A stretch of DNA of 64,000 bases, from positions 6,539,001 through 6,603,000 of the forward strand of contig JANTQA010000015.1 in NCBI GenBank assembly GCA_027625915.1, written 5' to 3'. The notes under the pieces are model-generated. The model had not been told where the DNA came from, searched no databases, and was given only the letters and a program-made list of their open reading frames with translations. This stretch comes from Anaeramoeba flamelloides (lineage: Eukaryota > Metamonada > Anaeramoebidae). The translations under genes and the position numbers were made by a program. Positions 1 to 13,313 of the stretch are shown piece by piece. The number at the start of each line of letters is the position of its first letter. The first letter of the stretch is position 1.

Positions 1-229
1 TATAAAATTATTTATAATAGATTATTTAATTTTATTTTTTTATAAAATGAAGTAAAAGAACAAAATAAATATTTAAAAGTCACAATAAAATATTTAAATT
101 TTTCAAATTCTTGTTATTAAATTATAATTCAAAAAACAAACATATAAATAAAATATCATTAAACCAACTTAGATCATAAAAAGAAAAAAAATCCAGGTAT
201 TAAATTGATTTGTTTATTTCACCCCACAG

Positions 230-2703
230 TCAAACTCTTGGAAATATGCTTTCAAAGAGGTGGTAGCTTAGATCAATGTGATCAATTTGACAAAAACATT
301 TTTGCATATTTTTGTGAAACGAAGGTAAATTCCAAAATCATTGAATATTTGATCCAAAAGGGAGCCAATTTAATGGACAAAAACAAACATGGAAGAACAT
401 TTTTAGAATTGCTCTTAAGAAACAATTCCACTCTTAAGATGATACAATTGCTTGTTAAAAAAAAATGCAATTTAAACTTTGGTAATCAGAATATACTTCA
501 AATAGTCTTATCTAGCAACGGGCAGTATAATTTAGATAGCTTACAGTATATTATGCATCAGGGAATTAATCCGAATGATCTTGATAAGGAGAAGAAAAAC
601 ATTCTCCACCATCTTTGCCTTAAACGGCATTTTGATATTGAAGTGTTTGAGCTTTTTTTAAAAAACGGAGTCAACATTAATCAACAAGATGTCTACGGAG
701 ATACTGCGATATATATATTATGCAACAAGAGATCACCAAAGCCTGATTTGGAATTAATTGAACTGATGGTTGAATATAACGTTGACCTTAATATACGGAA
801 CAATCGAAACAAAACTGTTTTACATCAAATCTGTTTGTATCATTATTCCAACGATCAACTAATCAAATATTTAATTGGCCAGGGTGCTAATTTAAATCAA
901 CAGAATGATGATGGAGATACACCATTTTTAATATTATGCCAACATTATACAAAAATGGAATTAATAAAATATTGTATTGAAAAGGGTGCTGATTTGAATC
1001 TTCAAAATAATCAACAAATCACACCATTTTATTTTTTATGGAAATTGAACAAATTAACAACGGAACTAATCAAATTATGCATAAAGAACAATTTAAATCT
1101 ACATTTTAAAGATTCACAATCAAATACAAATTTCCAATATTTATGCCGAGTGGGCAATTTATTGGATCTCAAAATTATTAAGAAATGTTTAAAAAAAAAA
1201 ATTGATTTGAATGAAAAAGATAAATTTTCCAAAACAAATTTTAATTATTTATGCGAGAATAAGATGACAAATGAATTAATTCAATACTGCTTAAATAATG
1301 ATGCCAAAATTAATGTACAAGACAACCATGAGGGTAACAGCGCCTTCCATTATATTTGCCAAAATAAGGAAATCAATTTAGAATTGCTAAAATTATGTTT
1401 CCAACACGGGGCAAAGATTAATCAAAAAAACAATAACCAAATGACCCCATTCCATTATTTTACAAAAAATAATCAATTAGATTTGCAGATGTTAAAGTAT
1501 TGCTTTACTAAAAATGCCAAAATTAATTTAAAGCATAAGCATGGTAAAACTGCATTCCATTATATATGCCAAAAAAAGAACCCTAATCTTGAGATCTTAA
1601 AATTATGCCTTCAAAAAAAGGCCAAAATTAACATACAGGACAACCAAAATAAAACCCCGTTTCATTTCTTATGCCAAAATAATCCGACAATAGATCATTT
1701 AAATTTATTTTTTAATATAACCAATAAAAGAAAAAGGCCAAATGTACATTTGGTTGATTATTTCTATAAAAATTCCTTTCATTATTTTTGCAGAGGCACT
1801 AATATTTCAATTGGAACCGTCAATTTGTTTTTAAAACATGGCAACAATCTTTATCAAACTTCACAATATAATAATACATCATTTCATTATATTTGCAGTA
1901 ACCCAAATGTCAATAATGAATTAATTAATTATTGCCTAAAGATGGGGAGCAAAATTAATCAACAAAATGATGCCAACGAGACTGCCTTCCATTTATTATG
2001 CAAACAAAATCCTAATTTGTCATTAATCAAATTATTTTTAAAAAATAATGCAGATATTGAAATTAAAAATTATTTTAATCAAACCCCTTTCCATTTTTTA
2101 TGTTTAAACAATTCCTACTATGAGAATTTCCAATATTTGATCAATGCAAAAAAGGTTGATATTAATATTTTAGATAATAACGATCAAACTTCTTTCTTTT
2201 ATATTTGCCAAAATTGCTTGACAATACCATTAATGGAATTATTTTTAAATCTTGATCAGTTCGATATCAACCACAAGGATAATAAAAACCAAACAGCATT
2301 TTTTGTTTATTGCCTGTCCAAAGATCCCCAGATCCCCATTTTAAAATTCTTTTTGCAAAATGGTATTGATATTAATTATAAAGACCATTCATCAAGAACA
2401 ATTTTCCATTACATTTGTCAGTTCAATCCAGATTTAGAACTTATTAATTTCTTTTTAAAAAATGGTTCAAATATTTATCAACCAGACAGCAGCCAACATA
2501 CACCCTTTCTATTTTTATGTAAAAGCGAACATTCAAATATCAATGTTTTTAAGTTTTTTATTCAAAATTCAATAAACATTAATCAAGCTAACGATTTGAA
2601 CGAAAATTGTTTGCATGTTTTATTGAAAAATGAAAAACCAAATATTGCTTTATTAATTTATTTATTAGAAAATGGTGCAGATCCTAATCATAAAAATGTT
2701 TGA
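230..2703 (+). CDS. Ankyrin-repeat protein (long array)
   Basis: About 825 codons made almost entirely of degenerate ankyrin repeats of about 33 residues, with recurring phrases such as TPFHFLCQN and LIKLCLKKGAKINQ. Ankyrin arrays are protein-binding scaffolds; no catalytic domain is visible. The reading frame is open before base 230 but has no ATG there, and TTTCACCCCACAG just upstream is a good 3' splice site, so this is probably an internal or last exon whose first exon was not found. The first in-frame ATG is near base 373, inside the repeats, and so is unlikely to be the start. The frame ends after a repeat ending ADPNHKN, followed at once by a CT-rich tract. A tandem BTB gene lies on the same strand 2.2 kb downstream. 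Proteins of this style often join ankyrin repeats to BTB domains, so both could be one gene, but no good donor is seen at the end of this frame. Confidence 0.85.
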
Positions 2704-4941
2704 TTATCCCTTTATCTCTCTTTCTCTCTCTCTCTCTCCCTCTCTTTGTTATATTTATATTCTTGTTTATTATTATTATTTTTCTTTGTTATTAGTTACT
2801 TTGAATTATTGTTTATTTTCCAGGCACATTACCCAAGCTTCAATTATAAAAAAAAAAAAAAAGATTAGTTAAATTTTACAAAATATTCAAACACTGATGA
2901 CTCAATGACTTCTAAATACCTTTCTTTTTTCCACAAGGTTTTTTTTTTCTTTTTTTTTTTCATTGCAATATTCAAAAAATGAAAATCATTATTTTAAACT
3001 AATATTTGTATGATTTTTTTTTGCATATTTACCATAAATTTTATAAGAAAAATTTTTCTGAAAATTAAATTTTTTCTCTCCAAAACTTTATCAATCGTAA
3101 AATTTCATCAATTTGTTTTGAAAAAATACTAATAATTAACATTTCTGAAGAAATTGTTATTTTGATCTTTTTTTTGGAAAACTTGGTTAATAAGAAAAAA
3201 ATAATAGAATTGTAATTGAATCTCAAAAAATATCATTTTTCAAAATTAAAATTTGAGATTTTTTAATTATATATCTGTGTTTATTGTTTTGATTGGGAAA
3301 CAATTTCCTTGCTATAATCTGAGTTGAGCCTGGAAGAACGAAAAAAATATTATTTTTCTCGAGAAAAAATATTAAAAAAAATTATAAAAAATGATGCTAT
3401 ATTTTTCAGATCTACACCACTTGTTATATTTGATATTGTTCAGCGTGATATAAGATGATGCTAAGGAGTTCGAAGAACGACGATTAATATCATATTAGTA
3501 ATAGAAAATATCATTATTTTGAGTCTGGAAGGTAATACAAAACAAATAATTATAAAAAGGTGATTTTTGAACGAATGAAACAATATGGGATTCTATTTAT
3601 TTTTGGGACTCATGATCTAATTCTTCGAAACAAAAAACAAATAAACAAAAAGATAAAAACAAAAAATTTATTAAACTTTAATGGTATTTTGGGGAACTTA
3701 CTCTTCAAATGATCTCATTCTCCCAATGTATTTAGTGAAAAAATTGAAGTTAAATTTTGAATTTTCATCATCGGTGACAAAACTTGGTTTAAATTTTACA
3801 GAGATAAACTAGATCGTTCACCCATTCAATGAGATCTATCTCTCCTTTTATTTTCCGTTTTTCAGCCAATTCTCGAAAAGCTATCAAAATTATAAAAATT
3901 TGCATGTACTAGGTGTTCTTAAAAATGAATGATTTTGAACATTACTCTAAAAATTTCTTTACTTGAGATAGTCAAAAAAATGTTCTTTTCAAAAATTTGT
4001 AATTTCATTTTTTTCCACTTTCCAAAAACCTCTTATAAATGGTCTCTTCTCTCTTTTTTACTTTGAAAAAAGTTAATAAACAATATTTTTTTTTAAAAAA
4101 CATGAAATTGATGTTTTTTTCTAAACGATAAAAAAAATAATTTTTGTATCTAAGAATTATTTTTAATAAAGAAATAGAATTTATTCCTTTTCCAAACATT
4201 CCCCAAATTATTAAGCACTTTTTTTTTGTGCTTTTATTGAACAAATATTTTGGTTTTTTGAACCAAAATTATTTGTTTAAATAGTTTGAAATTGAGAAAT
4301 TCGCTAATCTCGCAGTTATCAATTAAAAAAAGTCATAAAAAAAAATGGTTAAACTGTTTTAAAATAACTTTACATATCATATTTAAAGTCAAATTTATTG
4401 GTAAAATACTTCTTATTTTATTTTAATTAGAATTTGAAATAATAAGAAGATCATAAAATTTTCAAACTTTGCCTAATAACTAAATGAATTCTCAAAATCT
4501 TTCCACAGCAACTACAGTACTACCTTAAACTGTTAAGAGTTCTAATCTCTTTTTTATATGTAGTTATCAAAAATTATTTACTTAAAATTTCACAAAGAAA
4601 AAGATAATGTTTAAAACAAAAAAAATAGCACACTTATTTAAACTTTTATTTGTTGGGAAGTGGATTTTCTTTTTGTAGCGATTTTTATAATTAATTATTT
4701 GAAAAAAAAAGACAATTGGCTATGAAATTGAAATTTTTTTTAAAAGGATATATTAAGGAGGAAAAAAGGTCTGAAAATTAAAATAAAAAAGCCAGATAAT
4801 TAAAATAAAAAAGTCCCAACAATTAAAATAAAAAAGATCTGGGTGTTGTGTTTTTGATTAATAATTTTTAAATTAATAATTTTTTTTTTTTAATTCTTTT
4901 TTTGTTTTAATTCTTTAATACTTATTATTTAATTAATTTAG
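2704..4941. other. Non-coding stretch with CT tract and short tandem repeat
   Basis: No convincing exon is seen. A pyrimidine microsatellite (CT-rich) runs from about 2705 to 2748 directly after the ankyrin stop. Near 4776-4839 there are three tandem copies of a unit of about 22 bp built on AATTAAAATAAAAAAG. The rest is A/T homopolymer-rich DNA. Confidence 0.6.
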
Positions 4942-5257
4942 CACAAAAAAAACATACCTTTAATAAAATATAAGCATTCATTTGGAAAAGAAAATGACAG
5001 TTACAAAAAGATTGAAGAAATTTTAAAAATTAATTGGAATTGTTTACAACAAGATTTTAATATATTTTTTCAGAATTCAATATTAACAGATGAACAAATC
5101 AAAGATATTAAAATACATTCAAAATTTTTTAGAATTTAGATTACTAAAAAAATTTCAAGAAATTAAAATGATTCTAGAAAAATATAAAAAGGAGGACATT
5201 TTCAAATTTTTAAATTGGGTTTATTCAAATATTGATCCAAGAATAAAAATTCAAAAA

Positions 5258-5294
<37 letters not shown>

Positions 5295-5803
5295 TTAATA
5301 ATAAGATGAGGATGGCTAGAATAAATAAAAATGATCAGTTTATGGAAAAAAATAAAAATGATAAGACGAATAAGAAGACAAATGTTCAATTTACTAATAA
5401 TAATAAACTTTTTACTGATATTTTATCTCGGTTTAAGCTTCAAAATATAACTCCGTTAAATGTATCTTTACAGAAATTATATGAAGATGATGATTCAAAA
5501 GATTTTACTATCAAATTGAAAAAAAATAAACCAATTAAAGTCCATAAATTCATTTTACAATGTAGAAGTAAATTATATCAAGAAATGTTTTTGAATATTA
5601 ATAATCCAGATATTAAAGAAATTAATGATTATTCTGGCTTATCATCCAATTCTTTTAAAATTTTAATAAAGTATTTATATACTGGAACAATTAATCAAAA
5701 AAAGATTACAATGGATAATAAACAAGAGCTAAGTGATGCAATTGAATATTTTCAACTTAATATTAATTGTTCATTAAATTGGTTAATTAATAATGAGATA
5801 TAA
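4942..5803 (+). CDS. Tandem BTB/POZ protein with an apparent frameshift
   Basis: BTB domains mediate dimerisation and often recruit cullin-3 ligases. The clear second BTB domain lies at about 5440-5790 (DFTIKLKKNKPIKVHKFI, then LIKYLYTGTI). A diverged first BTB precedes it: one frame from about 4942 reads KKIEEILKINWNCLQQDF and DEQIKDIKIHSKF, and the next frame continues LEFRLLKKFQEIKMILEKYK and FKFLNWVYSN. The two frames meet at a run of six T (5125-5130), where one base fewer would make the domain continuous. This is either a real disabling indel or a homopolymer error. An Asn run encoded by AAT repeats links the domains. The ATG at 5090 starts only the second frame and is probably not the true start. 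TTTAG before 4942 could be the acceptor of an upstream exon, possibly belonging to the ankyrin gene. Confidence 0.72.
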
Positions 5804-8800
5804 ATGAATTATAAAATTAGTAATTAATATTTTTAAATTTTCATAATTATTGAGTGTTATATATATATAATTTCAAAATAATAATTAATCTCGTAATTTT
5901 AAATATTCAACATTTTTATTTTTCTTTATTTCTTTTTGGGTGTGTTTTTGTGTAAGGTATTTCCAAAAAAGTGTGGCATTTTTTTTTACATTTAAGAAAA
6001 AATCATCTTTGTTAGTAGGAGTATTCATTAATTGACGATACCAAATTAAGTTTAATATTAATACCGATTGAATAAATGGTTAAGGTATTTATTTCAAAAT
6101 ATGGTTGGATGAAGTATTTTTAAAAAAATGGAAAAAAAAAATAGTACTTTTATTTTGGAGAAAACAATTTACGACCAATTTAAATAAAAAAACAGGAAAA
6201 ATGGAAAGGTCACAAATGATTTTTTAAACAATAAAATACAGATATATGTTTTGAATTCTATTTGAAAATTTGTTGAGATTAAACAAATTATAAAAACAGT
6301 TTTTTCGTTCAAAAAAGAAATAATAAATAGCATTTTTAACTCCTAAAAAATGTCAGATAAAATCGAGATCAGAAAATTTAATATCTTTTATTTATGTAAT
6401 ACAGTATTAAGAAATAAATTGAATTATTATCAAGAGTCTGTAAATGGTAGTTAATGATTTTGGGTGTTTAAATACTTTTTTGAAAGATTGATTTTGAAAG
6501 ATATATTCTAAAATAAATCCGACCCACTTTATTAAAAATAACTTAATTGAAAAATAATTCAAACTCACATTTATATTTTTATTCATTTCTTTTGCTTTTT
6601 CTCTAATTATCGCTAAAAATAAAAAGTATTTAAAGATGATAGAATAGGTAAATTTATTTATTGTATACAATATAAATGAATAGAGATATTTTTTTTATCA
6701 GTTAACCTATTTTTTTTTAATAAATAAAAATTATATTATTAAACTTTATATCAAATCAAAATTAATAAAAATAATATTAGAATAAAAATATGAAAAAGAT
6801 AAGTAATAAAAAAAATTCCCTAAATTTGGAAATAATTTGAATTCTTATAAAAATATTTATCTCATTTTTTCATTTTTTTGTTTTCATTTTTTTTGTTTTG
6901 TACATCAATAGTTTACATTCCAACAAGATAATTTTTTGAATGATTGATATTATACTTAAAATTAGATTCTTTGAAATAGATAAACCTCAAATAAAAATAG
7001 TTGATAATATCTAACCTTTGATCGATCCATGATTGTCTTAGCATTAAGGTATTTGTCTCTATTAATTTTTTTTTTTTTGACAAATTTCTAAATAAGGAAT
7101 CCTTATCTAGAAATATGTTTAAAATTGAAAATAGACAGTTTTTTTCAAATTTAGAACTTTTCGTTGTTTTTTTTTTTAAATTTTACAATTAGTCAAAAAC
7201 AGTGAATTTTAAAAAAATTTTTTAATAAAAGAAAGAAAAAAAATACAAAAACAAAAATTTTTATCTTGATTTAATTATTTTCTCAAAATTAATATTTATT
7301 CTCATTTTGAAAAACTAAAAAAAAAATTAAAAGTAGTGAATTTTTTCTTTTTCACTTCTGTTCATCCAACTTGACTCTGTAAAGAACATAAATTGTTTTC
7401 TCAATAATTACTTTATATAAAAAATAGTTCTTATTATTTTTTTGTTTTTCGTTTTGACACTAACAAATACTTTTAGAATGGTGATGAGGGAATAATTTTT
7501 TAAAACTTCAAATTCAACCAAAACAAAAGAATGTAAACTCAAAAAGTGGTTTCAAGAAAAAAAAATAATGGTAGAAGCAAACAAACAAATCTTTTATTTC
7601 GAGTAAAGACTTAATTGCATATTTTTTTCGAATCAAAGTGCTTTTCGTGGAAATCCAAAAAAAAAAAAAAGCTTTTCAGATTTATTTTTCAAATTATTTT
7701 TTGTATTTCTTCCACAAACACAACAAAGTTTTGCATTTTTGCTCAGATTTTTTTTTATTTTTTGTATTTTTGCGAAAAGTTCAAAAAAAGCAACTTTCAA
7801 AAAAGAGAAAAAAGGGAAAAATTTTTTATTTCTATAAAAAAGTATAATTAAATTTAATGAATATCATTTATGGAGATTTCATGACAACTACAAAGAAGTT
7901 TTTCACTTTGATTTCAAATCTAAGTAATTGGCAAAAAAAAATTTCTAAATCTCTATTAAATTTACCTAAAAAAATTTAATTGAGATTAGACCCTTAAAAA
8001 AAAATTGCCAATATATTTTTTTCTTTATTACTCTCTCCAAAATTCATTCTTCAGTTTTCTGTATAATCCTAAATTGAGTTTCAAATTCTTATATTGAATG
8101 TTACATATTACGAATGTCTAGACACACTTATGATTGAGAGAAAGAATTATAATCTCTACAAAATTCCATCTTTAACCTATTAAGTTTTATTTATCATTTA
8201 ATCCTTAGCAATAAATCCTCACTCCAAACTTTTGTCATAGTATTTATACAATCATTATTGAATTCTTTTCATTAAGATTTTTATTGTATTGATTAGTCAA
8301 TGATAAATATTTGGAAACATTTCAATTAGTTAATTATTTCTCATATAATTTATTTAATAAGATTTTTTTTAGAAAAATTGAATTTTGGTTTGATTCAAAA
8401 TTTTGAATTGGAGTTTAAATTGAAAATTGAAATATAAAACAATAAAAAGTTTAATAAATAGAAATTTTTTTTTTTTTTTTTTTTTTTTTCAGAAGGGATT
8501 TTACAATTTTATTCTTTTGGAAATAATTTTGATTACAAAATCTTAAATTATTTCCTCAAAAAGAATAACTATTTAATCTTAATGAATTAGTCTGAACACA
8601 ACACGATATTTAAACTAATTAATATTTATAAAAATATTGAACAACGAAAAAATTTCAAAAAGAAAAATACGAGAATTATAAATACTGGGTGGGGGGTTAA
8701 ATAAATTGAATTTTATTTAATATTGGTTTTTTTTGTTTTTTTTTTTCAAAGTTAGATATAATAATAGAAATAAAAATTAATTTTTTCATTTTGAATTTAT

Positions 8801-8812
8801 TAATATTTTTAG
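5804..8812. other. Intergenic A+T-rich stretch, no gene seen
   Basis: Only short open frames of low-complexity Phe/Lys codons occur here. A run of 25 T lies at about 8465-8489. No RNA gene, tandem array or terminal-inverted-repeat element was recognised. Confidence 0.5.
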
Positions 8813-10231
8813 TTATTTTTTATTATTATTTCTGGGTTTTTTTAATTGATTATTATCAATATATTTTTTATTTAAATCATTGCTGTTTTCATTATTTTTG
8901 TTATTATTATCTCCCAAATTTATTAAATCTTGTTCAATTTCCTTGTGTATATCTATACTATCATTAATATTCTGATTTTGATCAATTCCCAACTTCTCAT
9001 TTTTGCTTGTATTATTAGTTGGCTGCATTGAAGATTCTAAACTTTTCCTTTTACGTGATTTAATTCTTTGTTCGATTTCATATTTTTTAGAACTATTTCT
9101 TTTCTGTAGAGAATTTTTGGAGAGAGATTTTAAATTTTCTTTAATGGACTGTTTAATTCTTTCCAAATCTTTAGTCATATACATATTTTGGATTTTTAAA
9201 GAAATTTCTTGGACTACTTTCCTCGTTGTACCAAAGTGTTTCCAAAAGGGATTTTGGCCATCAACTGGGAGTTTGAAATTTAAAAATTGGGCTGCTAATG
9301 AAAGAACAGCAGCAGAAATAATGTTTGGGGGATAGAGAATACAGAAAATTGTTTTCCGATAGCAATCATTAATAAAGTTCCATGCGGTCTGTGCCAACGT
9401 TGATTGGTATGTTTTGTCACTTTTTAATTTTTTGATGTAGTCTACAACTTGATCGTATGGGTGATCAATTTCTAAGTCAAATGAAATTACGTGCAGCAAA
9501 TCGTTTTCGAGGTCTAATAATTTTTTACATAAACGAGATAATTCTTGATCGTCTTCTTTTGATAAAAACTTGTTTGGGTACAGCAAGGGGTATGTTTTCC
9601 TCACCAACTCTCGAATATGACAAAAGGTTTCTTCTTTTTTTCCAGCTAAAAAAAGTCCTGCTAAGCAGACATTCTTTAAGAAGGAGATTTATTTTTTTTT
9701 TTTTTTTTTTTGCAAGTTGGTTGAGAAAGAAATCAAAGAAAAAAGCAAAACAAAAAAGAAAATGAAAATGATTTGTGAGAATCAAAAAAGATCCAAAAGA
9801 GAATACCGTACTTGATAAGGGTACTTTTCAAATGATTTTACAGTATAAAACCGTTGAAAGAGAACAATTCCTGTTGCTTGAGTTAAAAAGGGTCTATTTT
9901 ATTGTTTTTTTTGTTTTTGTGTTTTATTTTTTGTTTTGAGTTTTTTTTTGTTAAAACAAGGAGGTTCCAAAACAGATCGTTAAAATAAAATTTCGTTTTT
10001 ATGAATAAGTATTGGGTATTAAAGTTTGTGTTTTTATGTTTCTTCTATTGAAGAGTAAAAGGATTACAAGTTTAACATCTCTCCTGCTTTTTGTATAAAT
10101 TTACTTGCTTCAAGACGAAGCTCAAATTCTTTTGACCAATTCATGGAGTTTCTTGATGGTGAATAACGCTCCAGTAATTCTAAAGGAAAAAACCAAGGAA
10201 CAACTCCTTTTTTAATATGTGAAAGATCCAT
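8813..10231 (-). CDS. Cyclin T/K-type cyclin, three exons
   Basis: Regulatory subunit expected to activate a CDK9/CDK12-like kinase acting on RNA polymerase II in the nucleus. Exons, in transcript order, are 10231-10068, 9893-9812 and 9673-8813. Both introns (174 and 138 nt) are GT-AG and the joins keep frame, giving 368 aa. Exon 1 has VPWFFPLELLERYSPSRN, matching the WYF..E.L..SPSR opening of cyclins T and K. Exon 2 has LTQATGIVLFQRFYTVKSF, the core of the first cyclin box. Exon 3 completes it (VCLAGLFLAGKKEETFCHIR) and carries the second box (DLEIDHPYDQVVDYI, then AWNFINDC), about residues 140-250. The tail is Lys/Asn-rich. The residue-level match to the family at both joins makes the splicing very likely. 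Cyclin K versus T cannot be settled by eye; cyclin L is less likely. Confidence 0.92.
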
Positions 10232-13200
10232 TATTCTTTTTTTTAATCAAAGGAGGAAATAAAATTAAAAAAATGGTTTAATTTTTTGAAATCATAAAAT
10301 CTGATAAGATTTGAAGATTTTTTCAATATTTATGAATAATATGACTTGAAATATTATCAAATGGAATTGGATATACAAATTCTAGGGTTCTGTGATTTGT
10401 GATGCGTTTTTTTCAATCATAAAGTTTAAAACAAACTCGATATTATTTTGTTTTCCTCGACTTTTCTTCAAGTCACCCTATTTAAGAAGAGTAATTTTTA
10501 ACAAAAACATTTTTTGACTTGTTTTCTAATGCAATATTATATTCTGCTTGGTGTTTTTGTTTTTCTTTTTTTATTTTGATTCTTAGATCCAAGTAATTTT
10601 TTAAATTTTTTTTAATAAAATTAAATGGGTGAATTGAAGTTTTTAAAGTTATTTTTGTTCTTTAATCAATTTAAAGGGTTAATTACAAAAAAAATGTAGA
10701 CCAATATCCGAAAAATTTTGATTTTTTAAGGTAGCGTAAACATTTTACCAATTTTGAGTAAACATGTTTATTCGAAAATTCCAATCACTTCATTTCTTGA
10801 ACTAAATAAATGAATATTTAAATAAAAAAGAGAGGTGGATTTTATCATGATAAAATAAATTTACATACGTACGAAAAATATATATAAACCAAAATTATTA
10901 AAAAATTCGAGCAAGAAAAAAGAAAAAATATTTATTTCTGTAGTATTTTATTAAATAATTTGCTAATAATTTATTTCTTCTTTATATGGTTATATTTTTA
11001 ATTCTTCATGAAAAAAAATATTATTTAAAAAAATTTTAATTAATAAATTACTTGTAATTTCTCATGTGTTTACCAAACTGAATTTTCATTCCGATTTTCA
11101 TTTAATTAATCTAATTCTAACTCGGGTTCAGTAATTGGGAAATTATCTATTTTTTACAAATATTTCTTCAGAAAAATTGATTTATTGGTTGGTATGGGTT
11201 CGTTTGTGTTTCAAAAAATTTAATTTCTATCTATTAAATTGTAAAAATAAACATCAATTTGAAATCATTATTTCAAATCTTTCTCATTTTTTTTTTCTTC
11301 TACTCGGACTTTTAGCAATGTTATTTGGATTTGATAATTTTTTCCTTTCACTTTAATATTTAAAACTCTATTGTAAAATAATTTCCTGAAACTGTTCAGT
11401 TTATGAAAATAATAACAAAATCAATACTTCTGAATGAAAATAAATAATATCTCGCATATATTAAATAATAACTATAACATTATTATAATGAACAAAACAC
11501 ATGCCAATACTTTTGAGTCTAAATGGATGATAAAAAAATATAGATATCTTTAAAAAAAAATGAAATAAAATTTTAGGAATGAGGATACATTACCGTAGTT
11601 AACGACCCCCACTTCAACATTAAATAAAAAAAAATTAAAAAATAGTTTTAAAACAATTAAATAACATCTTTATAAAAAAAATCTACTTTATATTATTATT
11701 CTGTAATAAAAATATATATATATATTTATAACATGTTTGAAATTTTTCCCACTTTAAAATATTTCAAATATTTAAACTAATTGTAATGAAATTATTCCAA
11801 TTGTATTGCTTTTTTAACGATTTATTCAAAATATAAATAAATTTTTTTATAAAACTTTTCCATTTTAAAAGATTTTTCTACGAAATTTATTTAATGATAT
11901 ATCAAATTTAATAAGATATATTATGCCTTTTTTGTTCTATTTTTTGTTTTTTCAATGGCTTTAATTTATAACAAATAATATAATATGTTTTATTTTATAT
12001 AACACCAATATGAAATTTTAAAAACTGTTATTTTTTTTTTATGGAAAAAAAAATGTTTTAAATCTGTTCATTTTTTTTATAAAATGTTATAGATGAGGTT
12101 ATTAATATTTTAATCGGTTTCTTTCAAATATTATAACTCTTTAAACATATATAACACTTCTGTATCACACTTATAACATCTTATATAATTTGTTTTTATG
12201 AGGGAAATAAAATAAATTCCAAAAAATGGGACACAGTTTAAACAGTTGAAAGAATAGTAATACGACACTTTCCATTCAATTTAGAAATATTTTTAATTTT
12301 ACAAATTATTACATTTTTTCTCTTTTTTTTTTTGTTTTCATTTTATTTTTGATCAGTTACAAAATCTGTTTCTATAGATCGGTTTTTTTTCAATGATTGA
12401 CTAAAAGTTAATGTTAAGTTTAGTTAAATAGAAAAATTCGCATACAGTTGGTTGATAGTAGCTAATCCTTTTATCGATGAATAATTAATTGATAAAATTC
12501 GAAGGTATTGTAGTCCAAGTTAAAAATAGTTAAAAATAAGATATTGCTGGAAGATTTCAAAACAAGATAAAGGATAAAAAAGAAAATAAGAAGATTTTCA
12601 AAAGAAATGTTGAGGTTTAAGGTTTATTTTTGAAAAGTATCAGATCCAAAACCTATTTTTAGTGATAAAATTAGATTTTGAAAGGTTTTTTAAAAATCTT
12701 GTTTGTGAATATTTTTTTTTTACAAAAAAAATTGTTTTGGGATTTTTTTGAGGTTGAAAAGTAAAAATATACATCAACAAATAAACTAAAAAAAAAAAAA
12801 AAAAAAAAAAAAGATTACTTTTTTGCAGTAATGATCTCTAAATATTTAGGAAAGAGAAAAAAAAATACAATTAATAATATGGAAAAAATCTATGTCTGAC
12901 TCTTACTGTTGATTAAAAATGATTACCAACAAAATTTTCATTCAGCTTTTCAAAAAAAAATAAATCTTCTAGTCTAACAATTCTAAAAGGTACATTCACA
13001 TATACACAAGATCTAGACTCGTAAAAAGTTTAAATTTTCTTTTTAATAACTTTTTGACTTTACTCGATCTTGTGATCTTTTTTTGGAAAGCTCATGATAA
13101 TTTTGTTCGATTTATTTTGCAACAACCAGTAAAATCAATATAAATTTTTGGTTACGTAATGTTTATGAAAAAAAATCCGAAAACAAAAAACTTATTTTTT

Positions 13201-13313
13201 AAAAAAAAAAAAGCCTACAAGCAACACTTCTCGGTTTGAAAAAGAAAAATTATGAAAAGAAATGTTTAATGCAAAATTCAAAATGCAATTACATTTCGTT
13301 TCAGGTAATGAGT
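10232..13313. other. Intergenic, includes a decayed X-family element
   Basis: No gene is seen. A diverged copy of the X repeat occupies roughly 10726-11350 and is listed separately. The rest is A+T-rich with T/A homopolymers and a long A run near 12788-12812. Confidence 0.5.
10726..11350 (+). mobile_element. X-family element, copy X3 (truncated)
   Basis: The left end TTAAGGTAGCGTAAACATTT corresponds to the ends of X1 (58739) and X2 (62330). Downstream blocks follow X1 in the same order: ...GAGAGGTGGATTTTATCATG against GAGTGGGATATATCCTAG, and GATTTATTGGTTGGTATG against GGTTTATTGGCCAAATT. The right half is missing or too diverged to follow. No coding capacity is visible. Confidence 0.55.

Noticed and set aside
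197-229. A 33-nt intron (CCAG|GTATTA...CACAG) before the ankyrin frame
   Set aside because: Much shorter than the other introns seen here; only the acceptor is accepted, and the first exon is left unassigned.
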